Notes: generated from the letters alone by a model not told the origin. A DNA stretch of 18,467 bases from an uncultured Helicobacteraceae bacterium (GCA_937973585.1 CALJKN010000202.1:1-18467), one strand, 5' to 3'. Positions 1-7,668 are shown, counted from the first letter of the stretch. Numbers and translations: made by a program.

Positions 1-12
1 AAAACTTAAAAT

Positions 13-293
13 TTATTTACCAAATATTATATTTAGAGCTTCCATCGTGCTCAAAAATGCTAAAGGCAAAAGTATACAATCCCACATAAGCGAGAAAACA
101 AAATGCTTCTTTCCCTTGCATTAACACCTTGAAGTATTTCGATGTATGCATTAGGATAGATTAATTGGAGTAAGTTTTTTAGTTCCTGATGAAATATATT
201 CTCTTTGCCTATAAATTTTTGAACCGCTTCTTTTTTACGCTGTACAGTAAATCTTTTGCTCTGCTTTTGTAATCTAATATCATACGCATTCCC
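13..293 (-). pseudogene. Unidentified AT-rich coding remnant at window edge
   Basis: No intact gene fills positions 1-350. On the minus strand a frame is open from about 293 to a TAG at 60-62. It reads as a plausible polar protein (Lys/Arg-rich start, then a segment with FHQELKNLLQ and YPNAYIEILQG). It has no ATG, GTG or TTG start of its own. A short ATG frame (289 or 283) lies beside it and the two meet at an A-AAA-AAG heptamer near 235-241. After about position 110 the other two frames also stay open, to stops at 17-19 and 13-15, so the true reading frame cannot be chosen. I do not recognise the family. Best guess: a decayed or frameshifted gene, possibly continuing the accessory region to the left. 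It could also be non-coding. Confidence 0.25.
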
Positions 294-350
294 TTTTTAT
301 TATTTTTTTAATACCGTGGTTCGGTTTATATGGCTTGCACAAAAAATTTC

Positions 351-1232
351 TCACCCCAGCTTCCCTAAAATATCCAAACTACCCCTATCCATCCTTGAAA
401 AAGCGAACCACTTTTTGCCCAAATCCTTGAGGCTTGCGCCTATGTGGTACACCTCGTCGTCTATGAGCAAAAACCTGTCATGAGATAGGTCGAACTTTTT
501 TATCTCTATTTTTGGATATTGGGCGTTGTGTTTGGCTAGGTCTAGTTCTAGCGCTTTTGTGATGTTCTTTGTGTATACGGTAGTCGTGCAGTCGGCGGCT
601 CTTTTGGATAGCAGTAGCAGTACGCTCTCGTCGATGTAGTTGTCTATGAGGATGATGGATTTTTTGGCGCTTTTGATGAGTTCGGATGCGAATATATAAG
701 CGTCAAATATCTGTCCGTCAAAAAATATCCCCTGTCTCGGCGCCGCATCTTTGGACTCTATGGCTTTGAATATCTTTTCAAAATTGTCATCGTGTCTTAG
801 TAGCTTTTGCTCTATCTGGTCGAATTTTTGGAAGATTAGGGCGTTTTGGGCTATGAACTTTCGCATATTGACGAACGAGTCGATGATTTTTATGCTCGTA
901 TCTATCGCCGTGGGGCTGTTTAGCACGGCGCTGAGCATCGACACGCCTTGCTCGGTGAAGGCGTAGGGCAAATATCTTCTACCGCCATGCTCACTTGAGG
1001 TCACAAATTGTGACCTCAAGTTTTGAAACTCATCTTCGCTTAGCTGAAATCTAAACCTCTCCGGAAATCTCTCAATATTTCTTTTGACCGCTTGATTAAA
1101 TACTTTTGTCTCTACCCCGTACAGCTGCGCTAGGTCACTATCAAGCATCACCTGTAAGCCCCTAAGCGTAAAAATCCTGCTTTGGATATTTTGGTCGTTT
1201 GTAGTTATCAACTCGCTCCGTTTATCTCTCAT
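351..1232 (-). CDS. ORF6N domain protein with C-terminal phospholipase D-like domain
   Basis: A 293-residue protein in two parts. Residues about 16-105 match the ORF6N domain, a DNA-binding module of phage antirepressor-like proteins (FTLRGLQVMLDSDLAQLYGV, then VFNQAVKRN and YAFTEQGVSML). Residues about 134-160 look like a coiled-coil linker. Residues about 168-285 resemble a PLD-like domain: IILIDNYIDESVLLLLSK, then HDRFLLID at 251-258 and YHIGASLKDLGKK at 262-274. Only one HxD/HxK-like motif is visible, so nuclease activity would need a dimer or be absent. The start is the first ATG after an in-frame TAA directly upstream; its ribosome binding site is weak. Such proteins occur in prophages and accessory islands and are often called antirepressors. 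The role here is inferred: DNA binding, perhaps regulation or defence. It sits downstream of the mntA/hepT remnant on the same strand, separated by an imperfect hairpin. Confidence 0.8.
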   Translation of the reverse strand: MRDKRSELITTNDQNIQSRIFTLRGLQVMLDSDLAQLYGVETKVFNQAVKRNIERFPERFRFQLSEDEFQNLRSQFVTSSEHGGRRYLPYAFTEQGVSMLSAVLNSPTAIDTSIKIIDSFVNMRKFIAQNALIFQKFDQIEQKLLRHDDNFEKIFKAIESKDAAPRQGIFFDGQIFDAYIFASELIKSAKKSIILIDNYIDESVLLLLSKRAADCTTTVYTKNITKALELDLAKHNAQYPKIEIKKFDLSHDRFLLIDDEVYHIGASLKDLGKKWFAFSRMDRGSLDILGKLG

Positions 1233-1259
1233 TATTTAGCTTCTTTTCTATTTTTTTGT

Positions 1260-1317
1260 TACAATCCCACCGTAATTCCCTCGTAAGCCCATGGACTTGA
1301 GCTATGGCTGAGGGTAG
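1260..1317 (+). promoter_or_regulatory. Possible plus-strand promoter followed by imperfect hairpin
   Basis: A T-rich stretch leads into TACAAT at 1260-1265, the pattern of many Campylobacterota sigma-70 promoters, which have a -10 box after T-rich DNA and little -35. Just downstream an imperfect hairpin can be drawn: CCCTC (from about 1279) pairs with GAGGG (to about 1315), and AGCC pairs with GGCT inside it, with small bulges. No plus-strand gene follows; the next 590 bases are antisense to hepT and mntA. It could start an antisense or structured RNA, or be chance in AT-rich DNA. On the minus strand the same hairpin lies between the hepT remnant and the ORF6N gene. Confidence 0.2.
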
Positions 1318-1356
1318 CGATTTTCTACACTCTTTCAATCCACGCCAAACAATTAT

Positions 1357-1550
1357 CTATAAATCTTGTCCTTCCAAAAATTTTTTGCAGGTATACTTTA
1401 TTTTCGGCAGGTGTACTCTGATGACTTTCTCGACTATTGCTAGATTGATACCGTCATAGTCGTGCGCTATGAAGTTTCGCACGGAGTATGCGCCGCTCGG
1501 TCTCGTCATTGGAGTATAGAGGCTATTCTGGCGGTCAGCGTCTCAGACAT
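1357..1550 (-). pseudogene. hepT: hepT toxin (HEPN RNase) remnant with internal deletion
   Basis: HepT is the HEPN-fold toxin of the MntA-HepT toxin-antitoxin system, normally about 110-140 residues. Here the reading frame starts at an ATG (1550) overlapping the end of mntA, gives MSETLTARIASILQ, typical of a HepT first helix, and stops at TGA 1506-1508. An overlapping frame (ATG at 1509, 50 codons) then encodes the C-terminal end of the family: RNFIAHDY with the HEPN active motif R-x4-H-x-Y (R11, H16, Y18 of this piece), then a helix ending KYTCKKFLEGQDL and TAG at 1357-1359. The middle of the protein is missing, roughly 50-60 residues by comparison with family length, and the two ends are in different frames. 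This reads as an internal deletion that killed the toxin while keeping the gene order. A short peptide from the second frame might still be made through ATGA coupling, but without the helical bundle it should be inactive. Confidence 0.75.
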
Positions 1551-1860
1551 AAAGAGCCTTTTTGAGTATGTATTTTTCGCCTAGACTGCCAGGCTTGAAC
1601 CCTTTTTTGTCTGCCAAGTCTATGGGCTTGCCAAATCTGTTTGAGAGAGTTTGTTTAAGCATCTCCAGCTTTTCAAAAGCCTCGAATGCGTCGTTTTGCG
1701 CCACAAAATCGTCGGTCGTCTCTATGAGTATATCTATGTCGCTCGACTCTTTTTGACAGTTTTGGGCATATGAGCCGAAAAGCCCCAGTATGACTATCCC
1801 TTCTTTTTCGTATGTTTTTTTTAGTTTCGATAGTTCGGTCAGTATCTCGTCTTTATTCAT
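1543..1860 (-). CDS. mntA: MntA-type minimal nucleotidyltransferase antitoxin
   Basis: A 105-residue protein of the minimal nucleotidyltransferase family (MntA). In known systems MntA neutralises the HEPN toxin HepT by transferring AMP to the tyrosine of the R-x4-H-x-Y motif. The nucleotidyltransferase signature is complete: G29-S30, ten residues, then D41-I-D43 (LFGSYAQNCQKESSDIDILIE region), and the protein is full length for the family. ATG at 1860 follows AGGGG with good spacing. Its last codons overlap the hepT start (ATGTCTGA), the usual antitoxin-toxin coupling. The toxin partner is broken, so the antitoxin appears orphaned and may persist by chance or act on a HepT elsewhere. The upstream gap (1861-2025) is shared with the divergent TraG-like gene and should hold promoters for both; TAAAAT on the minus strand near 1879-1884 is a possible -10. 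Confidence 0.85.
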   Translation of the reverse strand: MNKDEILTELSKLKKTYEKEGIVILGLFGSYAQNCQKESSDIDILIETTDDFVAQNDAFEAFEKLEMLKQTLSNRFGKPIDLADKKGFKPGSLGEKYILKKALYV

Positions 1861-2025
1861 TTTCTCTACCCCTGCTTTATTTTAGCATTTTTGGTTATTT
1901 ATAAATCTCTTTTTTGCGACCCGTGACAACTTCATTTATTATTGATTCTATAAGCTTTGGGCTTTAGCGTCGGTATGCGAAAGGCTTTTTCGGGCAAAAT
2001 TAGCCAAAAATTATAAGGTTTTTCG

Positions 2026-3732
2026 ATGGGATCGGCGCTTGGTTTTTTAGATAGCGGTACTGCGTATGAGACGGCTTTGCCGATTGTAAAAGGGGAGTTT
2101 ACCCATGCTCTTTGTATAGGCGAGACCGGTTCGGGGAAAACTACCGGATTTATACTTCCAAATATCGAAGACAGAATAGCAAAAAATCACGGGATACTCG
2201 TCTACGACTTCAAAGGAAACCTACATCTGGGTGTCAAAAAACTGGCTTTGGAGGCAGGTAGACTGGATGACGTGATTGAGGTCGGAACCCCTTGGGGGAA
2301 AAAGACGAATCCGTTTGAATATATGACGGCAAAAGAGATTTACGCCCTTTTGTTTGCTCTGATCAGCCAAAGAGACACGGAGGGGGTCTTTTGGCATTCT
2401 GCCGCTGCGACTCTGGGTTCAAATATAGTAAAAACAATCAGAAAAATCTCAAAACTAAAAGAGTCTTTTATCCAGCTCGGTATCGAATTTCCGTCTTTGA
2501 AATTTAGATTTTCGGTTGATTTTAACGACAAAATATCCAAAATAGAGAGTGCCGCAATCATCTCTGCCGACTACCATTCGGAGGTGTTTGAGTATCCGAC
2601 ATCCGCCTCTTTTTCGTCGTTGTACGAGTGCGTCAGAACGGTCAAAAAAGTGTGTATGTTCACAGACGGACACCCGTTTTTGGTCGGTTATCTGAGGGAC
2701 AAACTGGTATCGGCTTTTGCCTCCAGAATGAAAAAAGAGTTTATGAATCAGGAGATAGAAAAAGAGTGGCCGGGGGTTCAGAGGGGTTTTGAGGAGGCGC
2801 TTCTGAGATTAAAAGAGCTAGATGATAGTTTTGGGATGCTAGATAGCTACAAAGGGATGGCGGTCTCTATCAGTGATGATTTTTCCGGTAATTACGGGGT
2901 TATTTTTTCGCTTGAGTCGTCGCTCAAACATTTTTACGACCACAAGTTTTTTAGTGAACACGAATGCGACGTAATAGAGGAGCTAAATAACAACAAAATA
3001 ATCATCATAAATACGTCACTTCTTACAAACCAGATGATTAACGCCTTTAATCAGGCCATCACCCTAAACCTATCCAAAAGGGCAAAACTATCTACAAAAA
3101 ATGCCGTCTCTATCTTTATAGACGAGGCAAACAGGGTTGTGGACAAAAATACGGAGCTTGCAACCGATATTTTGAGGGAGGCAAAGGTCGAGTTGGTGCT
3201 TGCCATCCAAAATGAATCGCAGATGATTTATAAGATGGGGATGGATAGGTACAAAGAGCTAAAAGGTAACCTGACCGAACAGTTTATATTTAGAAACAAC
3301 GACGAAAACCACATGCTAAAAACCGATAAAGATGTAGAGAGACTCCCGACACACACATATCTATCCGGTGAGCTAAAAGAGATCAAAAAAACAGAACCGA
3401 AGTTTTTTAACGAAGATGAGTTGTTGGCGGCGGAGTTTGCATTTCAGTCGAAGCTTGAGGCTGTCAAAGAGTTGTTTGCACTAAACGATGTTACGGAGGA
3501 GTCCGTGGCCGTATTTGACGACATCGTATTTGAGAGAGACGACTCGGTATTTGTCAAAAATATCAAAACAAAAGAGCTTAAAAAGATAGTATTTAGGACA
3601 AACGAGGATTACAAAGGGCCAAAAGAGGAGCTTGGGAAAATCTATAAATACATATTCGGCGAAGACGGAGGGGAAAAAGAGAATGACGGAACTGGACTTA
3701 TCTCAAAATGGCGCAGACTCGCCGGAAGATAA
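2026..3732 (+). CDS. TraG/VirD4-like P-loop ATPase without membrane anchor
   Basis: A 568-residue ATPase resembling type IV secretion coupling proteins. Walker A is GETGSGKT at residues 32-39. Walker B is IFIDEANR at 363-370, inside a region like the TraM-recognition domain of TraD/TraG. LREAKVELVLAIQNESQ (383-399) matches the strand that follows Walker B in this family. Between them lies a long, mostly helical insertion (about 110-320). True coupling proteins have two transmembrane helices and 130 or more residues before Walker A. Here Walker A sits 32 residues from the start and an in-frame TAA is just upstream of the AAGG-ATG start, so this protein is probably soluble. No relaxase or VirB/Trb gene is in the window. 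Its end overlaps the next gene by 50 bp, which implies a joint function. Possible roles are a DNA or protein pump or remodeller in a defence or modification system. Coupling protein of a conjugative element is less likely. Confidence 0.75.
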   Translation: MGSALGFLDSGTAYETALPIVKGEFTHALCIGETGSGKTTGFILPNIEDRIAKNHGILVYDFKGNLHLGVKKLALEAGRLDDVIEVGTPWGKKTNPFEYMTAKEIYALLFALISQRDTEGVFWHSAAATLGSNIVKTIRKISKLKESFIQLGIEFPSLKFRFSVDFNDKISKIESAAIISADYHSEVFEYPTSASFSSLYECVRTVKKVCMFTDGHPFLVGYLRDKLVSAFASRMKKEFMNQEIEKEWPGVQRGFEEALLRLKELDDSFGMLDSYKGMAVSISDDFSGNYGVIFSLESSLKHFYDHKFFSEHECDVIEELNNNKIIIINTSLLTNQMINAFNQAITLNLSKRAKLSTKNAVSIFIDEANRVVDKNTELATDILREAKVELVLAIQNESQMIYKMGMDRYKELKGNLTEQFIFRNNDENHMLKTDKDVERLPTHTYLSGELKEIKKTEPKFFNEDELLAAEFAFQSKLEAVKELFALNDVTEESVAVFDDIVFERDDSVFVKNIKTKELKKIVFRTNEDYKGPKEELGKIYKYIFGEDGGEKENDGTGLISKWRRLAGR

Positions 3733-4996
3733 CAACGTGGTAGGGCATATACTGAATGCTTACCGCTCCACAAATCACTCGTATGCCTCTGTAAGGGGCG
3801 GTCAGAGGTTTATAAACTGGAACACTCAACCCAGTTCTTTTAAAAAGTATCCGAAGTTTTACAGACGGATAGGTTTTGACTCTCTTGTGTCTGCCGTCTC
3901 ATTTTTACCGCACATCGGCTCTGTAAATTTTGAGAAAAAATACGGCTCGGACACCTACAAGCTAAGATACAACCCATCGGCCGGAGCACTCTATCCAAAC
4001 GAAATATACATCCAATCAAGGGGTATTGAGGGTTTAGAAGACGGGATATATCACTATGAGGTCGCTTCATCCTCTCTTGTTTTTTTGGCTCCCGTCTCTG
4101 CCGGATTCGGGTTAGAGTTTTTTTGTGAAGATAAAAAAGAGGTGAGGGGGCTTTTGTTTGTAGTCTCTGCCGCATATTTTAGAAGCTCGTGGAAGTACGA
4201 AAACCGCTCTATCAGGTACTGCTTTTTAGATGCCGGACATATTCTGGGCGGGATAGAGGCGGCTGTACAGCTGTCCGGTGAAGAGGCTTTGTTTGATATC
4301 TCATTCGCACGGTCGTCTATGGATGAGTTTTTCGGGTTTGAAAACAAAGAGTATGCGGTAGCCGCCGCAATGGTTGGCAAAAGAGGGGAGAGGCAAATCG
4401 CAAAACCGCCGTTTGTACTTCCGTTTGTGTCGCCGTATGACTATTTTGAGCAAAATCTGTTTGTTGAGAGTTTTTTGGATGATGAGTCTGGGCAGCCGTC
4501 TTTTGACCCGCAAATATATCAATACAAAACAGGGTTACTCTCTACGTCGCTACTTAGTCAAAGGCGCTCAATCAGAGGGTATTTCGGTAAAACCGTTTCG
4601 GCAGATGAATATGCCGATATTTTGGGTGTTTTCTCAAACAAATATATGGATGTCTACTCTGTCGTAAACCTAGTTGACGGGGCGGAGCAGGGTCTGTATA
4701 TTGGCGGCAAATCAATAAAAACCGGAGATTTTTCAAAAAAAGCAGGGTATTTATGTTTGGAGCAGGCGCTAGGATCGGATAGTGCCGTTACATTTTTTAT
4801 TGCGGCAAAGGGTGGGGCAAATATCAAAAACGCCCTTTTGGAGGCCGGACTATCGGCACATAGAGTGTATTTGGTCGCACAACATCTAGGTATCGGCGTT
4901 AGCGGTATCGGGGCGTACTACGATGAGGAGACGGCTGAATTTTTGGGGATAGACAAAAATACGGCAATACTCTACGCCCTCTCCATAGGCAGATAG
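3683..4996 (+). CDS. Tandem-domain SagB-like nitroreductase/dehydrogenase
   Basis: A 437-residue flavoprotein-type protein. The first nitroreductase-fold domain (about 25-235) carries SagB-family hallmarks: RYNPSAGALYPNEIYI at 95-110 and IRYCFLDAGHILGG at 177-190. A second, shorter nitroreductase domain follows (about 288-437; RRSIRGY at 294-300 and LSAHRVYLVAQHLGIGVSGIG at 390-410). SagB-type enzymes use FMN to oxidise azolines to azoles in peptide natural products, but many family members stand alone with unknown substrates. I chose ATG 3683 because GGAGGGG lies nine bases upstream. A start at 3632 in the same frame has no comparable site and would lengthen the overlap with the ATPase gene to about 100 bp. 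No cyclodehydratase (SagC/D, YcaO), precursor peptide or transporter is nearby. The 50-bp overlap with the TraG-like gene suggests translational coupling. It ends 3 bp from the convergent kinase gene. Confidence 0.8.
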   Translation: MTELDLSQNGADSPEDNNVVGHILNAYRSTNHSYASVRGGQRFINWNTQPSSFKKYPKFYRRIGFDSLVSAVSFLPHIGSVNFEKKYGSDTYKLRYNPSAGALYPNEIYIQSRGIEGLEDGIYHYEVASSSLVFLAPVSAGFGLEFFCEDKKEVRGLLFVVSAAYFRSSWKYENRSIRYCFLDAGHILGGIEAAVQLSGEEALFDISFARSSMDEFFGFENKEYAVAAAMVGKRGERQIAKPPFVLPFVSPYDYFEQNLFVESFLDDESGQPSFDPQIYQYKTGLLSTSLLSQRRSIRGYFGKTVSADEYADILGVFSNKYMDVYSVVNLVDGAEQGLYIGGKSIKTGDFSKKAGYLCLEQALGSDSAVTFFIAAKGGANIKNALLEAGLSAHRVYLVAQHLGIGVSGIGAYYDEETAEFLGIDKNTAILYALSIGR

Positions 4997-4999
4997 GGT

Positions 5000-6352
5000 C
5001 TATATCCTGACCCCTAGCTTAAATACCGCCCCTTCGTCGCTGTTTTCCTCGGTCAAAAATCCTCTGAGTCTATTTTCGGCTATCAGTCTTGCGAGGTATA
5101 GCGCCGTTCCGACACCGTTTTCTTTTGTGGTAAAGTAAGGCTCGAATATCCTCTCACGTAGTGTTTCGTCTATTCCGCCGCCGTTGTCCGATATTGAGAT
5201 AATCGCCATTTTGCCGTCTTTTTTGACGGTTATATCTATTTTCGGCTCTTTCGGTTTGGATGCTAGTATTGCGTCTATCGCATTTGATATGAGGCTTACT
5301 AATACTTGTTTTAGCTCTTCGATATTCGAGGTTAATATCGCAAAATCAGGGTCGGATGTCAGGGTTATTTTTATCTTGTAGCCGTTGAACTGAGATTCAA
5401 ACAGCTCCAATGTCTCGGATATGATCCCTATCAGCTCTTTTGGCTCATTTTTGCACTCTTTGTCGCATTCGTTGCGGAACGTATCTATTGTCGTAGACAT
5501 TGATTTTATGGCATTCATAGATGTTTTTATGAATTCATCTATGTACTCTTTTGTAAGCTCTTTATAGTCATAGGCGTATTTTACATCCTGAACTGCAACC
5601 GCAAGTACCGTAAGCGGTTGTCGCCAGTGGTGGGCAACCATAGAGATCATATCTTTTATGGCGGCAAATTTGCTTTGTTCGGCGAGTACTCTCTCACTTT
5701 GCAAACGCCTGTTTAGCTCTATTTCGATTGTTTGGGCGAGCTTTTCGTTGATTTTTTTCAGCTCATCTTTGCTCCTTTGAATCTCATCCTCATAAGCCGC
5801 TTTTTTAAAGACGATATTTACCAAAAATGCCGATACTTCGAGTAGTTTTTTGTGGAACAAAGAGGGCATTCGGTGCTCAAAAGAGGAGAGGGCGAAGCTC
5901 CCTATGGCTAGGTCGTTTTCGTCTCTAATCGGAAAAGACCAGCATGAGCAGATATTAAAATCATACGCAATACTCCTTATATCACACCATCTTTCGTCAT
6001 CAAAAGTATTTGCCACAAACTGTGCTTCATTTCTAAAAACGGCGTTTCCGCATGAGCCGCCCCCAGGCCCCGGTTTTAGCCCGTTTAGCCTGTCACACCC
6101 CTCTTTTGGGATAGATGGTGCCGATAGCACAAACATCTCTCCTTTTATTCCATCTTGCATCATAATCGAGGCAACAGAGTTCGGAAGACAGCTCTCGGCT
6201 AATCTGCATAAAGAGTCCAGAAGTGTTTTAGTGTTATTGCTTTTTGTCAGGAGGACGAATATTTTTTCTTGAATTTCGAGTATTTGGGTGTACTCCTCCG
6301 GTGTTAGTGCGACAATATCATTATCCGCTTTTGAAATATCGGTGCACTCCAT
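5000..6352 (-). CDS. GAF-domain sensor histidine kinase
   Basis: A 450-residue soluble histidine kinase. A GAF sensor domain spans about residues 25-183 (GGGSCGNAVF, then FPIRDENDLAIGSFAL). A coiled coil follows at about 185-228. The dimerisation/phosphoacceptor helix carries MVAHHWRQPL, with H241 the likely phosphorylated residue. The ATPase domain shows the N box (LISNAIDAIL, 354-363), G1 (DNGGGI, 389-394), F box (FEPYFTTKE) and a reduced G2 (GVGTALYLAR, 413-422). There are no membrane helices, so it should sense a cytoplasmic or diffusible signal. ATG at 6352 follows AAGGGG with good spacing; a TATAAT (minus strand, 6366-6371) lies very close upstream, which would give an almost leaderless transcript if used. 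No response regulator gene lies in the window, so it is an orphan kinase here. Confidence 0.88.
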   Translation of the reverse strand: MECTDISKADNDIVALTPEEYTQILEIQEKIFVLLTKSNNTKTLLDSLCRLAESCLPNSVASIMMQDGIKGEMFVLSAPSIPKEGCDRLNGLKPGPGGGSCGNAVFRNEAQFVANTFDDERWCDIRSIAYDFNICSCWSFPIRDENDLAIGSFALSSFEHRMPSLFHKKLLEVSAFLVNIVFKKAAYEDEIQRSKDELKKINEKLAQTIEIELNRRLQSERVLAEQSKFAAIKDMISMVAHHWRQPLTVLAVAVQDVKYAYDYKELTKEYIDEFIKTSMNAIKSMSTTIDTFRNECDKECKNEPKELIGIISETLELFESQFNGYKIKITLTSDPDFAILTSNIEELKQVLVSLISNAIDAILASKPKEPKIDITVKKDGKMAIISISDNGGGIDETLRERIFEPYFTTKENGVGTALYLARLIAENRLRGFLTEENSDEGAVFKLGVRI

Positions 6353-6426
6353 ACAAAACCCCTTTATTATAATGCGATTTAATTATGCGACAAAAAAAAT
6401 TTTATTTCAACAAAAATATCCGTAGA

Positions 6427-7668
6427 TTATAAATTTTCCCCCAAATCCACAAACTCTATCTTGTCGTCCATATTTTTTTGGGTTACCGCACCTAGCTCTT
6501 TTAGCCTTTGCAACCTACCGATTGCCGCCCCTCTACCGTGAACTAGCAGTTTTTTAGCTTCATCGTAGCTTTTTTGTGCCCTCTCTATATTTGCCGATAT
6601 TTTTTCAAACTCTGCCAAAAACGTAAACATCTTGTCGTATACGGCTCCTGCCTCTTTTGCTATTTGTTGGGCGTTTTGATTTTGCCTTTCGCTTCTCCAA
6701 ATCATATAAACAGTTTTTAGCGTCGTCATCAAAGAGCTTGCAGTTATGAGCACAACCCCTTTTTTGAGCGCCCCCTCAAAAAGCCCTCTATCCTCCGATA
6801 TGGCCAGTAGATACGCCCCTTCCACGGGGACAAACATAAAAACATACTCAAATGCGTTTTTGATATCCGTATATTTTTTTGCCCCTAGGGTGTCGATATG
6901 TTTTTTCATTGCCGTTAGCATAGATTTTAGCGCCGCCGCTTTTGCCTCTTCATCGTCCGCTTCGGAGTAATCCAGATATGAATTTAGGGTTACCTTTGAG
7001 TCTATTACTATTTTTTTACCGTCGGGAAGGTTTATTACTGCATCGGGGATTATCCGTTCACCATCATCGTTTCTCTCTCCGGTTTGTAGGATATACTCCT
7101 CGCCCTCCCGTAGTCCGGATGAGGATAGTACCCCCTCTAGTACCATCTCACCCCATAGCCCTTGCGTCTTTTTTTTGTTTTTTAGGGCATCTGCTAGGTT
7201 TGAGGCCTCTTTTGCCAGTTTGATATTTTGTTCGTTTAGCTCTTTTATTCCGCCGGCCAACAGTTTTCTATCTGTGGATTCGGCTATGTACGCCTCGTCT
7301 ATTTTTTTTCTGAAGCTCTCTAGCTGCTCTTTTAGCGGTTTTAGCGTCTCCTCAACCCCATCCTTGTTTTGTGAGGCTGTTTTTTGCATAGTCTCAAGGG
7401 CAATTAGCCGAAACTCCTCTTTAATCTTTTGGGAGTACTCTTTTGCGCTTTTTAGCTCACTCTCCATGGCTCCGTTTTGGGCGATATGCTTTGTAAGGAG
7501 GTTTTGCAAATCCTCTTTTTGTTTTTCTAACGTTTTGTTTTTTTCAATCTCTTTTTCCAAAATCTCTCTGTATAGATTTTTTTGATTTTCCGATATTTTT
7601 TTTAAACTAAAAAAAGCCCCCAAAAAACCTATTAATACCCCGAAAACCGCAGATAGTCCATACTCCAT
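6427..7668 (-). CDS. rmuC: DNA recombination protein RmuC
   Basis: A 413-residue RmuC-family protein, a predicted PD-(D/E)xK nuclease-fold factor that limits inversions at short inverted repeats in E. coli. An N-terminal membrane helix (about 3-21) anchors it. A long coiled coil follows (about 25-165), then the RmuC core (about 165-375) beginning QGLWGEMVLEGVL. The nuclease-like signature is IPDAVINLPDGKKIVIDSKV, with P208-D209 and D223-x-K225. I chose ATG 7668 because GGAG lies five bases upstream and the membrane helix then starts at once. The same frame stays open to 7737, but that extension reads as non-coding and would collide with the divergent hemerythrin promoter region. It is divergent from the hemerythrin gene and 74 bp upstream of the kinase on the same strand. 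Confidence 0.93.
   Translation of the reverse strand: MEYGLSAVFGVLIGFLGAFFSLKKISENQKNLYREILEKEIEKNKTLEKQKEDLQNLLTKHIAQNGAMESELKSAKEYSQKIKEEFRLIALETMQKTASQNKDGVEETLKPLKEQLESFRKKIDEAYIAESTDRKLLAGGIKELNEQNIKLAKEASNLADALKNKKKTQGLWGEMVLEGVLSSSGLREGEEYILQTGERNDDGERIIPDAVINLPDGKKIVIDSKVTLNSYLDYSEADDEEAKAAALKSMLTAMKKHIDTLGAKKYTDIKNAFEYVFMFVPVEGAYLLAISEDRGLFEGALKKGVVLITASSLMTTLKTVYMIWRSERQNQNAQQIAKEAGAVYDKMFTFLAEFEKISANIERAQKSYDEAKKLLVHGRGAAIGRLQRLKELGAVTQKNMDDKIEFVDLGENL

Noticed and set aside
3632..3682. Longer N-terminus for the SagB-like protein (ATG 3632)
   Set aside because: The strong GGAGGGG site is placed correctly for ATG 3683, and the extra residues look like out-of-frame reading of the ATPase gene end.
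2026..3732. Conjugative element or type IV secretion locus
   Set aside because: Only a coupling-protein-like ATPase is present, without membrane anchor, relaxase, VirB/Trb genes, integrase or attachment repeats.
5850..6272. A 140-codon plus-strand frame inside the histidine kinase gene
   Set aside because: It is antisense to the GAF domain, with no recognisable domain and no ribosome site that fits.
7175..7585. A 136-codon plus-strand frame opposite rmuC
   Set aside because: It is the Phe/Ser-rich mirror of the coiled-coil region of rmuC and has no homology that I recognise.
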